This document shows, one piece after another, positions 53,312 to 63,771 of a DNA stretch of 64,000 bases. Source of the DNA: Plectosphaerella cucumerina (Eukaryota; Ascomycota; Sordariomycetes; Glomerellales; Plectosphaerellaceae); the NCBI GenBank assembly GCA_020746995.1, contig JAGPXD010000003.1, positions 1,426,001 through 1,490,000 on the forward strand. Reading direction: 5' to 3'. Below the pieces are notes generated by a model, which saw nothing but the letters and a program-made list of their open reading frames with translations, was not told the DNA's origin and made no database searches. Within the stretch, counting starts at the first letter, position 1, and every line of letters starts with the position of its first letter. The position numbers and the translations under genes are program-made.

Positions 53312-55432
53312 ATGTCTCCTTTCCAACAACTCCCAGCGGAGCTCATCGGCGCCATCTGCAAAGCCATCACCGAGGACGATATAGACGACCGCGAGTCCCT
53401 CGCTACACTGGCCAATCTCGCCCGCGTGTGCAAGGCTCTGTCCGAATCTGCGCAGCGCACCCTGTTCGAGCACGAGAAGCACGTCGGCCAGCCTCTGCGT
53501 TACTGCTACGGACTGCGCACTGGAAACCTCGATGCAGTCAAGACAGCCATTCGGCTAGGCTGGAAGCCCGGTCAACGCATCATGCTTTGCTGCAAAGTCT
53601 TGACCCCGGCGCCGTCCCATCGTCGGATGTACACCTCCCCGATTCACATCGCATCCACAGCTGGTCACCTCCACATTGTTCGTCACCTCGTAAAACCGAG
53701 AGCTTCTGCCAACATGAACGCAGATAAATGGTCACGCTGGATTCACAAGCATTCGATGGAGCCCTATACGGTTCAGAAGCTGAAGCGCGACGAACGACTC
53801 GGGTGGAAGAAGCCGGAGGTGTTCATCCGCCCCTCGGAGTCATGGCCCGAAATGCACTTTAGTGCCAACAGAACCACACCAGACGGTGTGGTCTGCAGCG
53901 AGGATTATACCCCCCTTCGGCTTGCTTTGATCAACGGACATGAAGAAGTGGCAGCTTACCTCATCGAGCGTATGACCAACCTGAACAACACGGACTTGCT
54001 CTGCGCAGTTCAGAATGGGCGCTGCAAACCTTTGCAACTCATGTTCGATGGCGGCATGGAGCCAACGGACGGCATGCTGTTCAGCGTGGCAAAACTGCCA
54101 CATGCAGCTCGCGTTGCGGCTTTGCTCTTGAAAGCCGGTGCCGACCCCAACGCCACCGGTAGCTTCGAGAACCACTCGGTTCTTAGGGAGCTGGGCATCA
54201 ACCACAACCTCTGCCACGTATGCACCTGGCCCCTCCCGGAGAGCAGGTGCGGGACTGATTCCCAGAAGCTGACGATTCTGGGCTACGCGTGCTTCCTTGG
54301 AGCCTATGATCTGGCTCACGTTCTTCTTGATCATGGCGCCGACGCCAGCATCGGCCAGGCATGGATTTGGCAGCAATGTCTTCACGGCTACGCACGCACC
54401 CGCGAGACGGCCCGACTCCTCGACAGGATGATCAAGGCTGGGCTTGATGTCAATCATCTGGAGACCCGATGCGAGATGTGGGAATCTATGCAAACATTCA
54501 TGGTCAACGGTATTCCTGGGTTATTTGCTGGGATAGTTCCCCCTGGAGTCTTTGAGGACGATAGTGACGACGAGGACATGGAATCGGACGACGAAGACTC
54601 CTCGGATGATGGCTGGGGCGAGTCAGACAACATTGAGGAGGAAGCAGAAGCAATGGATGTCGATGGAGGCCAGCAGGCTGGCGCCAATGTCCGCGAGGAT
54701 CTGAACACGGACGGCTTTGGACTGCCACTCTTCCGACACTGCATGGATGACTTCGGCGATGGCGCCCGGGGTTTCATTCAGACCCGTCAGCTTGACATTG
54801 CTCGCACGCTCCTGAAGCACGGAGCAAGCATGGCTGTGCCTGAACCGGCCAATACTCGATACAGTCGCGATCACAAGAGGCGGGGAGAGAAGCTCCGTGT
54901 CTTCCCCCAGCACAAAGACAAGGAGCCCACGCACCACGCGCCTCGCTGCTCGCTCTACGACTCGCTCGAGACTGGCTCCGTGCTGTGGTTCTGGGCACTC
55001 TGTCGCCAGCAATTCAACCTGTGCGACCTCCTCCGGGAGTACGGGGCGCCGGTTCCCCAGACCGACGACGAGCTCAAGCTGACAGTGCTCATGGCCTTCA
55101 ACGGAAGAAGGATGCCGAAGGACAAGTTCCCCCGGTACCCGCATATTGACCCCTCCGAGTTCCCGACCAGGGCAACGTTTGGCGATACGGTGCGTGGGCG
55201 CTTCATGGGCCCGCACTACCGCGAGAACATCCTGGATTACCTCACAAGCACGATTGCCCCGGCGGATTCGTGGCTGAGGAACCAGGAGGCTCGGGACAGC
55301 TGGCTGGAAGAGTATGAGTTTGGATTCTTGACGGCCAAGGCCTTGGAGGAGGAGAAGCGGGTGGTGAGGAGAATTACTTGTTACGGCGGCTCCATTCCTG
55401 ACTACATGAAGCAAATGCTGGGAGATATCTGA
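53312..55432 (+). CDS. F-box-like ankyrin-repeat protein
   Basis: Single exon, 706 aa from the ATG at 53312; the frame is open further upstream but without another ATG. The N-terminus resembles an F-box (FQQLPAELIGAICKAI ... LARVCKALSESAQRTLFEHE), which would link targets to an SCF ubiquitin ligase. Ankyrin-type units follow: TSPIHIASTAGHLHIVRHLV, YTPLRLALINGHEEVAAYLI, AALLLKAGADPNATG, LGYACFLGAYDLAHVLLDHGAD, ARTLLKHGASM. A very acidic patch at about residues 414-453 (runs of Asp/Glu/Ser) splits the repeats. The last part, LETGSVLWFWALCRQQFNLCDLLREYGAPVPQTDDEL, is also found in the broken gene at 56906-58009, so the two are paralogues. Partner proteins are unknown. Confidence 0.82.
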   Translation: MSPFQQLPAELIGAICKAITEDDIDDRESLATLANLARVCKALSESAQRTLFEHEKHVGQPLRYCYGLRTGNLDAVKTAIRLGWKPGQRIMLCCKVLTPAPSHRRMYTSPIHIASTAGHLHIVRHLVKPRASANMNADKWSRWIHKHSMEPYTVQKLKRDERLGWKKPEVFIRPSESWPEMHFSANRTTPDGVVCSEDYTPLRLALINGHEEVAAYLIERMTNLNNTDLLCAVQNGRCKPLQLMFDGGMEPTDGMLFSVAKLPHAARVAALLLKAGADPNATGSFENHSVLRELGINHNLCHVCTWPLPESRCGTDSQKLTILGYACFLGAYDLAHVLLDHGADASIGQAWIWQQCLHGYARTRETARLLDRMIKAGLDVNHLETRCEMWESMQTFMVNGIPGLFAGIVPPGVFEDDSDDEDMESDDEDSSDDGWGESDNIEEEAEAMDVDGGQQAGANVREDLNTDGFGLPLFRHCMDDFGDGARGFIQTRQLDIARTLLKHGASMAVPEPANTRYSRDHKRRGEKLRVFPQHKDKEPTHHAPRCSLYDSLETGSVLWFWALCRQQFNLCDLLREYGAPVPQTDDELKLTVLMAFNGRRMPKDKFPRYPHIDPSEFPTRATFGDTVRGRFMGPHYRENILDYLTSTIAPADSWLRNQEARDSWLEEYEFGFLTAKALEEEKRVVRRITCYGGSIPDYMKQMLGDI

Positions 55433-55471
55433 GGGCGAACTATTCTTTCTATCTTGTTTCAGTTGTTCCTA

Positions 55472-55975
55472 TCAAATCGTATTTATAGCCCTGGTAATTA
55501 TGTCCTTATCATCGTCAAACGTTACCGTCGATGTGACCTGTTCCAAGTCCACCCACACCGTGTCAAAGTCCTCCCCCTCTTGTTGAGTTCCCTGCTGCGG
55601 AACCGCCGTGCTGTCTCCTGCTGCGATGTACCACAATATGATCTTGAGAACTCGAGAGCTGATGCGCTGCGTGACTGCAATAGGCTCCGTCACAGACTCG
55701 AGGCGAGCCGCAGGCATCGTCGACGGAGCGGTGGCTCTCGTGGGAATGTTGCAAGGTAGAAGATCCACGGAGACTCCAGTCTCCTCAAAGGTTTCTCGTG
55801 TAGCTGTGTCTTCCAAGCGCTCTCCGATGTCTTTTCGACCTTTGGGGAGGAAAACTTCTCCTGATGTTCGTTGGCGGACGAGCAGAACCTTGGCGTTTCG
55901 GACGTCGAGGGTGACGGTACCGCAGCTGATGACGAATTGGTCTGCAAAGTGGAGGGATAGTCCGGTGGATGTCAT
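55472..55975 (-). CDS. Nudix hydrolase
   Basis: Single exon, 167 aa from the ATG at 55975. The Nudix box is complete at residues 46-68: GRKDIGERLEDTATRETFEE then TGV, fitting GX5EX7REUXEEXGU. It binds Mg2+ and hydrolyses a nucleoside diphosphate linked to another group. The strand pattern (VISCGTVTLDV, KVLLVRQR) before the box and KIILWYIAAGDS plus FDTVWVDLEQV after it fit the alpha-beta-alpha fold. Such small enzymes include ApnA and diphosphoinositol hydrolases; the FLPKGRKDIGE start of the box is like the PKGR-type groups that act on those substrates, but the substrate is not settled. It is convergent with the F-box/ankyrin gene: the two stops are only 39 bp apart. Confidence 0.9.
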   Translation of the reverse strand: MTSTGLSLHFADQFVISCGTVTLDVRNAKVLLVRQRTSGEVFLPKGRKDIGERLEDTATRETFEETGVSVDLLPCNIPTRATAPSTMPAARLESVTEPIAVTQRISSRVLKIILWYIAAGDSTAVPQQGTQQEGEDFDTVWVDLEQVTSTVTFDDDKDIITRAINTI

Positions 55976-56905
55976 GACTGCGGGATAGCAGTGATCCAAG
56001 ATGAAGAGGTTTTTTTAGTCTGCTTGATGTTTGGCAGCAACTAATGGAAAAGATTTTGTCGAGAGGAAAGAGTTGAGAAAAGCCTTGGACAGTGGTGAGT
56101 GGGGTCGAGCCACAGGCAGCAGCGCCGACCGTCACGTCCCATTTCGGCCGATAATCTGATCGCTCAAGTCTCTAGATAGGTGCACGTGTGACTTTCCATC
56201 ATGTCTCGTCCAGATACATCATTGGATGGAGAGAAGACAGTGTCATACATCTTTTTCCGAGACATACCTTAGACAAAGGACACACACGTGATGTTCTTCC
56301 CTCCTCTTGACAAAGAGGCCTCGTCAAGGGCGTCTAATCCCATTATTACCTGGACATTCCCGACCTTGTTTCTCTGCCTCGATTCTAATTCAACAGATCA
56401 GCCAGTCAGCTGATGTAGCCTTGACATCTGTTCTATGTGCTGTTCTTGAAGATGCTGTGCCAGTAACAGACGAACGCCACGTAGGGGGTTTATTTGTATA
56501 TTATGAGGCGGGGACCACCGAGCACCCTCGGCTGTCAGAGCGCGAGAAAGATATCTCCATCTAGGTAGCCCATGATACCCAGTTACGCCTCACATCAAGG
56601 TACGTCCGTCACATTCCATACACCCCTGCCCACGAACTTGGGATACTGCATAGACACATCCTCGAAATGAACTCATTGGAGTGGCACCAAGACTGGCACA
56701 ACACCGCTCACAAGCCAGCACCCATCATTGATGTTGACCGAAGCTACAACTCGTGGCGCCCCATCGTATATGCTCGCCACGATCAAAATTGGCCTCCTGG
56801 CAACAGGCCTGACTACCTCCCATCCGGATTCAGAATCCCTGGGGATACCGCCGAATTTACTGCCAATATCAACTACGGAGCTCTGCCTCTGCTTGGTGAC
56901 ACCGC
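55976..56905. other. intergenic, promoter of the Nudix gene
   Basis: 930 bp between divergent genes. A frame from an ATG at 56667 to 57095 could be a 5' exon of the broken ankyrin gene, but no splice pair joins it convincingly. Nothing else seen. Confidence 0.4.
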
Positions 56906-58009
56906 ATGGACAGCTACCACAAGGCTCATCAACTCGTACAGATCTTGTCTCGCCCTGCTAACCAGCCATCACCCCCATGGGCTGCAGCACTTCTCCACGG
57001 GGACCAAGACGCAGCCCTCGATGTCCTCGCCCGTGCCCCGATCCCATCACAACGTCCTGACACCGAACACCCAGCCGTCTTCGCAGCTCGGATGAACGCG
57101 CCCCGCGTGGTCGCCCACTTCATCCAGACGGGGCAAGTCGACGCTACCGACCTCCTCCGACACGTTCCGGCGAACACCCATGCCGAAACATACCGTTCCA
57201 TCCTGGAGCACGGCGCTGACCCCAACGCCAGGAACTTCAACGGCTTCAGCATCCTCCAGTGGGCATGCGAGGAGAGGAACGTAGAGCTCGCGCACCTTCT
57301 CCTCTCCCACGGGGCCGACGTCAAGGCTTTCGACCAGTGACCTCATGCCCGATCCATTTACGCCGAGGACCGGGGCTGGGTGAGCGACTACCAGGTGGGC
57401 GGGGTCGTCAAGGCGTTCGCAGGCATGGGCAGGGATCCGGCTGAGATGGCCCCCCTGCTCAGGGAGGCGATCGCCCTCGGCGCCGACGTCGATCTCGCGG
57501 ACACCCTGGGCCAGACGGGGCTCTTTGTGCACTGCATGGGAGAAATGGGGCGCGCGCAGACGTCGCCCTACGACAGGTTCGGGCGGCTAGATGTCGTCCG
57601 TGTGCTGCTGGAGAGCCGCGCGAGCCTGGCGACGCCCCATCTTCTCGCTGGGGGTCAACCTGCCCCTGATCAGCCTGGGAGGCTGTACGGGTGTCCTGAG
57701 TCAGGGTCTATCTTGTGGTTGTATGCCCTCCGTCGTGGCTATTTCGAGTTGTGCAATCTCCTCCGGAACCATGGCGTGAGAGTCCCTCAGACGGATGGGG
57801 AGCTTGAGGAGACGATTGATCTGGTCACGGGCAATTGGAACCCTCAGAGGATACTAGACTGGCCGACGCACGTGGCTGTCGAGCCATATGTGGGTTTCAC
57901 GGGGCCCATGTTTGACCATCTTGGAGGGTCTATTCTCCAGTACCTGACAGAGTGCGTTGCACCACCGATGTCCTGCTTACATCGTCGGTTTAGTCGGCAA
58001 TGGCGATGA
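56906..58009 (+). pseudogene. ankyrin-repeat paralogue interrupted by a TGA codon
   Basis: One reading frame from ATG 56906 to a stop at 58007-58009 is broken once, by TGA at 57338-57340. The residues before (LLLSHGADVKAFDQ) and after (PHARSIYAEDRGWVSDYQVGG) read as one continuous ankyrin protein, and no GT-AG intron removes the stop in frame. The C-terminal part, ESGSILWLYALRRGYFELCNLLR and VRVPQTDGELEE, matches the end of the F-box/ankyrin protein at 53312-55432, so this is a diverged partial duplicate lacking the F-box. A 144-aa product would be made from the first part; the second part has no ATG until 57425. Sequencing error is possible. A functional short protein cannot be excluded. Confidence 0.65.
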
Positions 58010-59630
58010 AGGAGGGTAACCACCTAATGGACTGTAAAATAGCATGAGTGACGCGGCCAATATGAACCGTGAATGACTGTCAACGTTCGTCCGGGATATC
58101 TCCCCGCCGTGAGAATCCGGTGCCGTCGCGGCGCGTCCTCAGTTTCGAATCTTCAGGTGATTCAGACCAGAGCTGGCTCTCACAGCAGTCACGTAACACG
58201 ATCTCTTGGGATGGCGGGTTCTCTGGCGCTGGCCTGATGCTCGCCCAGTGACACCAGGTCCCCCGACTTGCGACGGTAGCGAGCTTTGTCCGCGGGAGGG
58301 ACAATGGGCAGGTCTGTGACGCGGACGGCAGCAGAGGGGAGCAGATGACAGGCCTGTCCTCGTCAGCCGTGGGCGTGCGTTGAAACAGAGAACGAAGAGC
58401 ATGGGGCCGGGAAAGCTCGCGTCCAGCGATGGAGAAACAACTGGTGGCCCCCGTCCTCCGTATCTACCGGAGAAACTCCCAAGCGAGGCGCGCCAGTGCC
58501 TTTCCATAATTATCACGACACGGCCCAGCATCGTGATGACAGCGGCAAGCGAGCAAACGCCTTGGCCTTTGAGAATGGCCCCCGGGGAAACAGACAGGCC
58601 GCCACACCGTGGAGCGCTGCAGCGTTTCTCCAGGCTCATGGTGAGGGACGGGACCCTCGGTGCCCGGTTTTGCTTTGACGCCGCACGACTTTGGGGCGGC
58701 GGACGGCCACATCAGGCCGGGCGGTCTCACACTCAGGGACGAAAAGAAGCCCATCAATCCCACCGTCCTCGCCCGCAGGGGACACCCTGCTGCCCTTCCC
58801 ACCACGCGAGGGTCTCTTGGCGAACTGCTGCCCCTCCGCCAACCACCACTTGTCAGCCCGTTTGTCCGCGTTGCCGTCCGAACTCCGAGGCAGGTTCGCG
58901 TCGCGCGCTTTGACGGCGGCACCACAGGTGCGGTGGCCCCCTGGCGGCCGTAGCCAAACAGGACGTGTTGCACCGCGTGGTGAGGGCCCCGTGGGCAGGT
59001 TGAAGGAGAGAGATAGGGCGCGCGCCAGGAGGACCGGCGCTCCGCTCGGACGGCCGACTACTGCAGGTTCGGCGCCGTGGTGGTTCTGGAATTGGGATGG
59101 CGCTGCGGTCGACCGGTCTCTGGCACGGACCCAGGTTTTCATTAGAATGGGCGTTCCTGGAGTAGTTCGAGTTCGTCGCTAGTCGCTTTGACCGTCAGCT
59201 GGGGCGGCCGATCCCCGTTCGTGATTGACGGGCGGACGGGCTTTCGAGGGGATGCGATGCGAGAGGGCCGTGTTCGCCTGACCTCCAGTCTTCATCCTTC
59301 CCCCGCGCCCGCCCTCCCACCACACGATCGTTATACTTTTCTTCTGCTTTTCATCGTCCGGCTTGAGGAGAGTTTCATCCTAGTCCTGCACCCCGGAAGT
59401 TCATCGTGTCTTCGGCCGAGTCCAGGATCTGCGGTGCTGTGGAAGAGACAGCCGGCCTATATCACCAGACTTGTGCCTCGGGCAGGCGTTCGAGCGTGCG
59501 AGTTTCCTGTTTCGTCGTTTCCGTCCTTCTTGCGTCGAAGCAAACGACAAACATTCTTCTCCCTGTCGACGGGTAACGAGTCAAGGGCCATGATACTGGC
59601 CAACGCATAACGGGTACGACAGATCAAGAC
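58010..59630. other. intergenic, no gene recognised
   Basis: 1.6 kb with overlapping frames of up to 177 codons on both strands and no domain. The last 300 bp are C/T-rich and probably hold the promoter and leader of the gene at 59631. No RNA gene seen. Confidence 0.5.
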
Positions 59631-61249
59631 ATGGATATGTCCGGAGGCATCGATGGGTGGGAGGTGGCAGGCCACGGCGGCCTGGTGAAGCGTCAACTGC
59701 TGGGAAACCTGCTGGGAGCACCAAAGTCGCTCCTCGACAATCTGCTGAATCCCCAGCGGCCGACGACGACGAGCGAGGAGGCCCCTCCGCCGGAGACCAC
59801 ATCGCAGGCGCAGCAACCACCGCCGGCACCCACGACCACATCGCCAGAGCCTCAGCAGCAACAACCAACGCCGCCGCCAGCACCACCACCGAGCCCATCT
59901 CCGACACCAGTGAACACTCCCACACCAGCACCGGCACCTCCACCACCACCATCTTCTTCATCACAGCCGGCGCCATCACCATCGCCACCACCTCTGCCAA
60001 CAACGACCAGCCAGCCGCCGAGGCCGGCCCCTACCCCGATACCTCGCTTCAGCAACATCCTCCCAGCTCAACCATCGGCCATTGTCTCGAGGCCGACGCC
60101 AGAAGAGGCCCATCAGTCTCTGCCGGCACTGAACCCACTGCCAACCCAAGAGGCAGATATCCTCCCCGTCGTGTCATCCATCAGCCCATCATCGACGACA
60201 AGATTGAACCTGCTTCCCACCTCGGGCCCCGGTGAGCCCCAAGAAAAGGGCGCAGTCGGCAAAGAAGGGAACAGTGGCATGGAGTTCACCCAACGGCTTG
60301 GTCTCGGCCTGGGTCTCGCCAGTGAGTAAAGACATGTCCCCGCAACATTCCAGTCGTGGTACTGACACTCGCAGTGTTCATGGTCGTCGTCGTCGTCTCG
60401 GCCGTCTTCATTTGTCGCTGGCGCCGCCGGATATGCAAGAAGCGTAAGCAAGACGCCAACATGGCCAATACCACATACCCTCCCGATCTGAAGATCGCAA
60501 TGGCCCCGCCGCCGCCGGTGCTCGACCCCGAGATCGGCATCCGGCACATCCACGAACACCACCACTTCCACAACACGGATGAGCAGCCGACGCTGCCCAA
60601 CCTGAGGGAGTTTGAGCCTTCGCATTACGATCGCCAGGCCAGCACGGCCGCATGGGCCGAGAAACTGCAGGAGCCGTCATCGCCAGTCGAGTCCGAGAAG
60701 GAGGCTGAGACGGGCATAATCCGCATCTTCCGATGGCCAACCATGGCTTCGAGGTCCGACATAACGGCCCTGACGCGAAGGTCAGCCGGGGGATCAGCTA
60801 CCCAGCAGTTCAAAGACGCTGCCTCATGGACGTCACGAGCAAGCCGGAGCACACTGTCGACGATGCTGTGGCGATCAAGACGGAGCATCGCCCGCCGCCG
60901 CGGTGAAGACGGAGACGACCCTTCGGCGGCAGAGGAAGAGAGCGGCATCCTGAGGGATGCGCAACCGACACCCGTTGTCGAGCGCAAGCCCGTTCCCGTG
61001 CGTGAGCCCGCTCAGCAGCTGCTCACGGTGAAGCGGGAGAAGAGCCGGCGCCACCAGCGGGAGAGCTCCTTGACGGTGTCGAGTGCAGGCGGCGGGAGCA
61101 TCGCCAGCAGCGGCGTGCTGTCGCCGACATTGATGGCGTTCCCTGTGCCGCCAAAGGGCGCGTCGACGCTGTCGATGGTGCTGACGAGCCGAGACTCGGA
61201 GGCGCTGCCACCATTGCCCTCGACGGTGTACAAGCCGTACAAGCCCTGA
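59631..61249 (+). CDS. Pro/Ser/Thr-rich single-pass membrane protein
   Basis: Two exons, 59631-60321 and 60375-61249, give 521 aa. Residues about 45-150 are very rich in Pro, Ser, Thr and Gln and would be heavily O-glycosylated if exposed. One membrane helix follows (residues about 231-247, MFMVVVVVSAVFIC), produced across the intron, then a strongly basic stop-transfer stretch RWRRRICKKRKQ and a long polar cytosolic tail with Ser/Arg-rich stretches. This layout is like fungal wall-stress sensors or other mucin-like membrane proteins, but no WSC or other ectodomain is present. No signal peptide is visible at this start; GLVKRQLLG near residue 20 resembles a Kex2 site, so a missing 5' exon is possible. 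I do not recognise a named family. Confidence 0.7.
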
Positions 61250-61627
61250 TGGCGATGAATAAGAACGCGAGAGCGCGCGGAATTCAAGTTGCATGCGCTT
61301 TACTCATCGCATGGACAAATGGTGGGACAAAGGGCGGGATTGACAAGCCAGATGCAGTGGTGCGAGAGGAAGATTTCGAGCGATCCCATCCGAAGCCGAC
61401 GGCGATTGACAAATCAGCAGTGATTGGTAATCGCCACTGGGTTTTCGGGGATAAGTCAGCGAGCGGGGTGCGGGACGGGATGATGCATGAATGACACAGC
61501 GTGCCAGCGGCAGTTGTCAGGGTCCATTTATAGGGAGGGGTCAAGCCGCCTACAACACATATTAATAGGGGGGCCTTGAACTTCACCACCTGCAAGATAG
61601 TCGATCAGATTTCTGCATAGCATTTCC
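61250..61627. other. intergenic: promoter of the CmcJ-like gene
   Basis: 378 bp. A TTTATA at 61527-61532, about 95 nt before the ATG, may be the core promoter element. Nothing else seen. Confidence 0.45.
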
Positions 61628-62641
61628 ATGAGCTCGATAATACCAAGAGCCAATCTTCGATCCATCACCCGCGCCGCCTTCAAGATCCCAACTTCCCGCC
61701 ATCTGCATCGCTTCTATTCCCAGTCGCCCGCCATGACCACCGGTGTCTTCAGATACATCGACCCCGCTACGATCGTCGACTCGGACGTCCCCTTCATCAA
61801 GCCATGGAGCAAGGTCGACGTCGACAAGTCGTCTTTCGGCAGGACTGAACGTCGCCGCTCGGTTACCAACATGCGCGAGAACGTCGAGTCCTTTGGCGTC
61901 GATGTCTCGGGCTTTGCCGTCTACAACTCGCCCGCGAAAGAGAAGACCTTTACCGACGATGCGGCCGTGCGCTCCGGGTACTACGCTGAGGTCGAGGCGC
62001 TGCTCCGCGAAAAGCTCCCCGGTGTCAAGAAGGTCGTCATCTTCGATCACACAATCCGTCGCCGCGACAAGACATCACCCCGCCAGCCCGTGCAGCAAGT
62101 CCACGTCGACCAGACACCCGGAGCTGCCGAGGCCCGGGTGCGCCGTCACATCGAGGACGCTAACGAGGCGGAGGCCCTCATCGCCGGCCGTTACCAGCTG
62201 ATCAACGTCTGGCGGCCAATCGGCCACGCTGCCACCGATTTTCCCCTCGCTGTCGTCGACTGGCGGAGCACAAAGCCCTCGGATCTCGTTAAGGTCGACC
62301 TTCTCTACCCGATTCGCGGCGAGAATGACGACGGCGATGATCGCGGCAAGGAAATTCTGCCTGATGAGTCGACCTATGAGTCGACCGACGGCTACGAGCC
62401 CCGCGGCGAGACCTACTCCGTGGCCCCCAACGACGACCACAAGTTCTACTACATGAAGGACATGACACCTGAGGAGGCCATGTTCATCAAGTGCTACGAC
62501 TCGAGGAGCCAGGGCCGACCTGGTGGTGCCAAGGGAGTGGCGGACCTGACGCCGCACACGGCGTTCGTGGACCCCGATACGCCGGCGGATGCCAAGGGAC
62601 GGCAGAGCATCGAGGTGCGCTGCCTGGTCTTCTACGAGTAA
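61628..62641 (+). CDS. CmcJ/AsaB-family hydroxylase/methyltransferase-like protein
   Basis: Single exon, 337 aa. Landmarks of the fungal AsaB/GA4-desaturase-like family are present: KVVIFDHTIRRRD, VHVDQTPGAAEARVRRHI (with the family His-x-Asp), YQLINVWRPIG, FPLAVVDWRS, the HKFYYMKDMTPEEAMFIKCYDS block and the PHTAFVDP then IEVRCLVFYE end. The His-x-Asp and later His suggest an iron site, so an oxygenase is likely, although family members are variously named methyltransferases or hydroxylases. The first 35 residues (to MTTGVFRYIDP) are rich in Arg and Ser with no acidic residues and end RFYSQSP, like a mitochondrial presequence; initiation at 61733 would drop it. The substrate is unknown and no biosynthetic cluster surrounds it. 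Confidence 0.8.
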   Translation: MSSIIPRANLRSITRAAFKIPTSRHLHRFYSQSPAMTTGVFRYIDPATIVDSDVPFIKPWSKVDVDKSSFGRTERRRSVTNMRENVESFGVDVSGFAVYNSPAKEKTFTDDAAVRSGYYAEVEALLREKLPGVKKVVIFDHTIRRRDKTSPRQPVQQVHVDQTPGAAEARVRRHIEDANEAEALIAGRYQLINVWRPIGHAATDFPLAVVDWRSTKPSDLVKVDLLYPIRGENDDGDDRGKEILPDESTYESTDGYEPRGETYSVAPNDDHKFYYMKDMTPEEAMFIKCYDSRSQGRPGGAKGVADLTPHTAFVDPDTPADAKGRQSIEVRCLVFYE

Positions 62642-62862
62642 AATTCCAAAAAGTGTAGGAACAGTAGTGACAATGAATGATGAAATGAATCAACTCGATT
62701 GAGGTATTGCTTCTGGGAAATGGGTATCTATATGTGCAGAAAGCCCGCAGTGGGCTGTGTATATGCGACGAAATGAACATCGAGTTGTAAAACAGTTGCC
62801 TGGGCCATCTCGGGGCCGGCTCGAGGTGGTTGCCAGGCTGAAGGCAAAGTGACGTCTACCGT

Positions 62863-63771
62863 CTACGTGCTGGAGTAGACTGCGACATAGGCAATCTCCA
62901 TCATGCTACCGTAGCCCCCAAGGGTGGCATCGTTGGGGTTACCGGGCTGCAGGTCGTCAGCAAAGGGACCCGTCTTCCGGGGCTGTAGATTACTTACGAG
63001 AGTACCGCCAACGGCAACGTTCAGGATGAAGTACATCCCCGACTGACCGAGCGCAGCCCACGCCTTCTGGTCGCCGATGCGCTCGCCCGTAACCTGGTGG
63101 AAGGGCTTCTCGTCGAGGGACCAGGTGATGCTCTGCTGACGCCAGTCGGGGTTCGTGCGGTCAAACTGGACGCGCCACTTGCGCCAGGCTGTTTGGTCGG
63201 GCATATCTGTGGCAGCGCTGATGCCGGTGGGCGTGTTGCAGGCGCCGCCGCCGAACTTGTCGCAGTGGATGGTGCCGTGGCCCTGCGGCAGACCGTTGAT
63301 GGCCTCGAGGATGTCGATCTCGCCGCACTCGGGCCAGTTGACACCGTTGCGGATGCTCTCGCCGAGAAGCCAAAAAGCGGGCCAGATGCCCTGCTTGTTG
63401 GCCTGCTCGTTGCCGCCGAAGCGCAGCATGGACTCGGCGATTGTGACGGCGCCGTCGGCAGGGGTGAAGCCTGTCTTGGCCTCGACGCGGCCGGATGTCC
63501 ACTGGCCGTTGGCGTCTTTCCACGGCACGAGCTGGAGTGTGCCGCCGCCGGAGAGCTGGACGTTACGGCCGTCTGTGGTGTACTTCTGGACCTCATTGTT
63601 GACAGAGATCTCAGTGATGTACTCCCACTTGGAGGCGTCGACGGGCGAGCCTGCGAAGCCCTCAAACTCGTCTGAGGAGACTAGGCGGAAGCCCGGGTAT
63701 TGGGGTGCTGCCCAGGCGGCAACGAGGGCGGGGAGGACCGCAGCGGCCAGGAATGTGCTGGTGAAGTGCAT
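62863..63771 (-). CDS. secreted GH16 endo-beta-1,3(4)-glucanase-like
   Basis: Hydrolyses or remodels beta-glucans outside the cell. A signal peptide (MHFTSTFLAAAVLPALVAAW) starts the protein. The catalytic GH16 motif ExDxxE is in ECGEIDILEA (about residues 148-156), flanked by GIWPAFWLLGE and HGTIHCDKFGGG. Two exons: 63771-62998 and 62946-62863, giving 285 aa. The 51-nt intron leaves the frame open if retained (302 aa), but it has GTAAGT, GCTGAC and CAG signals, and splicing yields VAVGGTLPGNPNDAT followed by GGYGSMMEIAYVAVY, the normal family ending. The protein is about the usual length for the laminarinase-like fungal GH16 group. Specificity (1,3 versus mixed-linkage) is not determined. 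Confidence 0.92.
   Translation of the reverse strand: MHFTSTFLAAAVLPALVAAWAAPQYPGFRLVSSDEFEGFAGSPVDASKWEYITEISVNNEVQKYTTDGRNVQLSGGGTLQLVPWKDANGQWTSGRVEAKTGFTPADGAVTIAESMLRFGGNEQANKQGIWPAFWLLGESIRNGVNWPECGEIDILEAINGLPQGHGTIHCDKFGGGACNTPTGISAATDMPDQTAWRKWRVQFDRTNPDWRQQSITWSLDEKPFHQVTGERIGDQKAWAALGQSGMYFILNVAVGGTLVSNLQPRKTGPFADDLQPGNPNDATLGGYGSMMEIAYVAVYSST

Noticed and set aside
58139..59182. Overlapping frames of 160-177 codons on both strands downstream of the broken ankyrin gene
   Set aside because: Mutually overlapping, no domains, and no splice signals linking them; treated as spacer.
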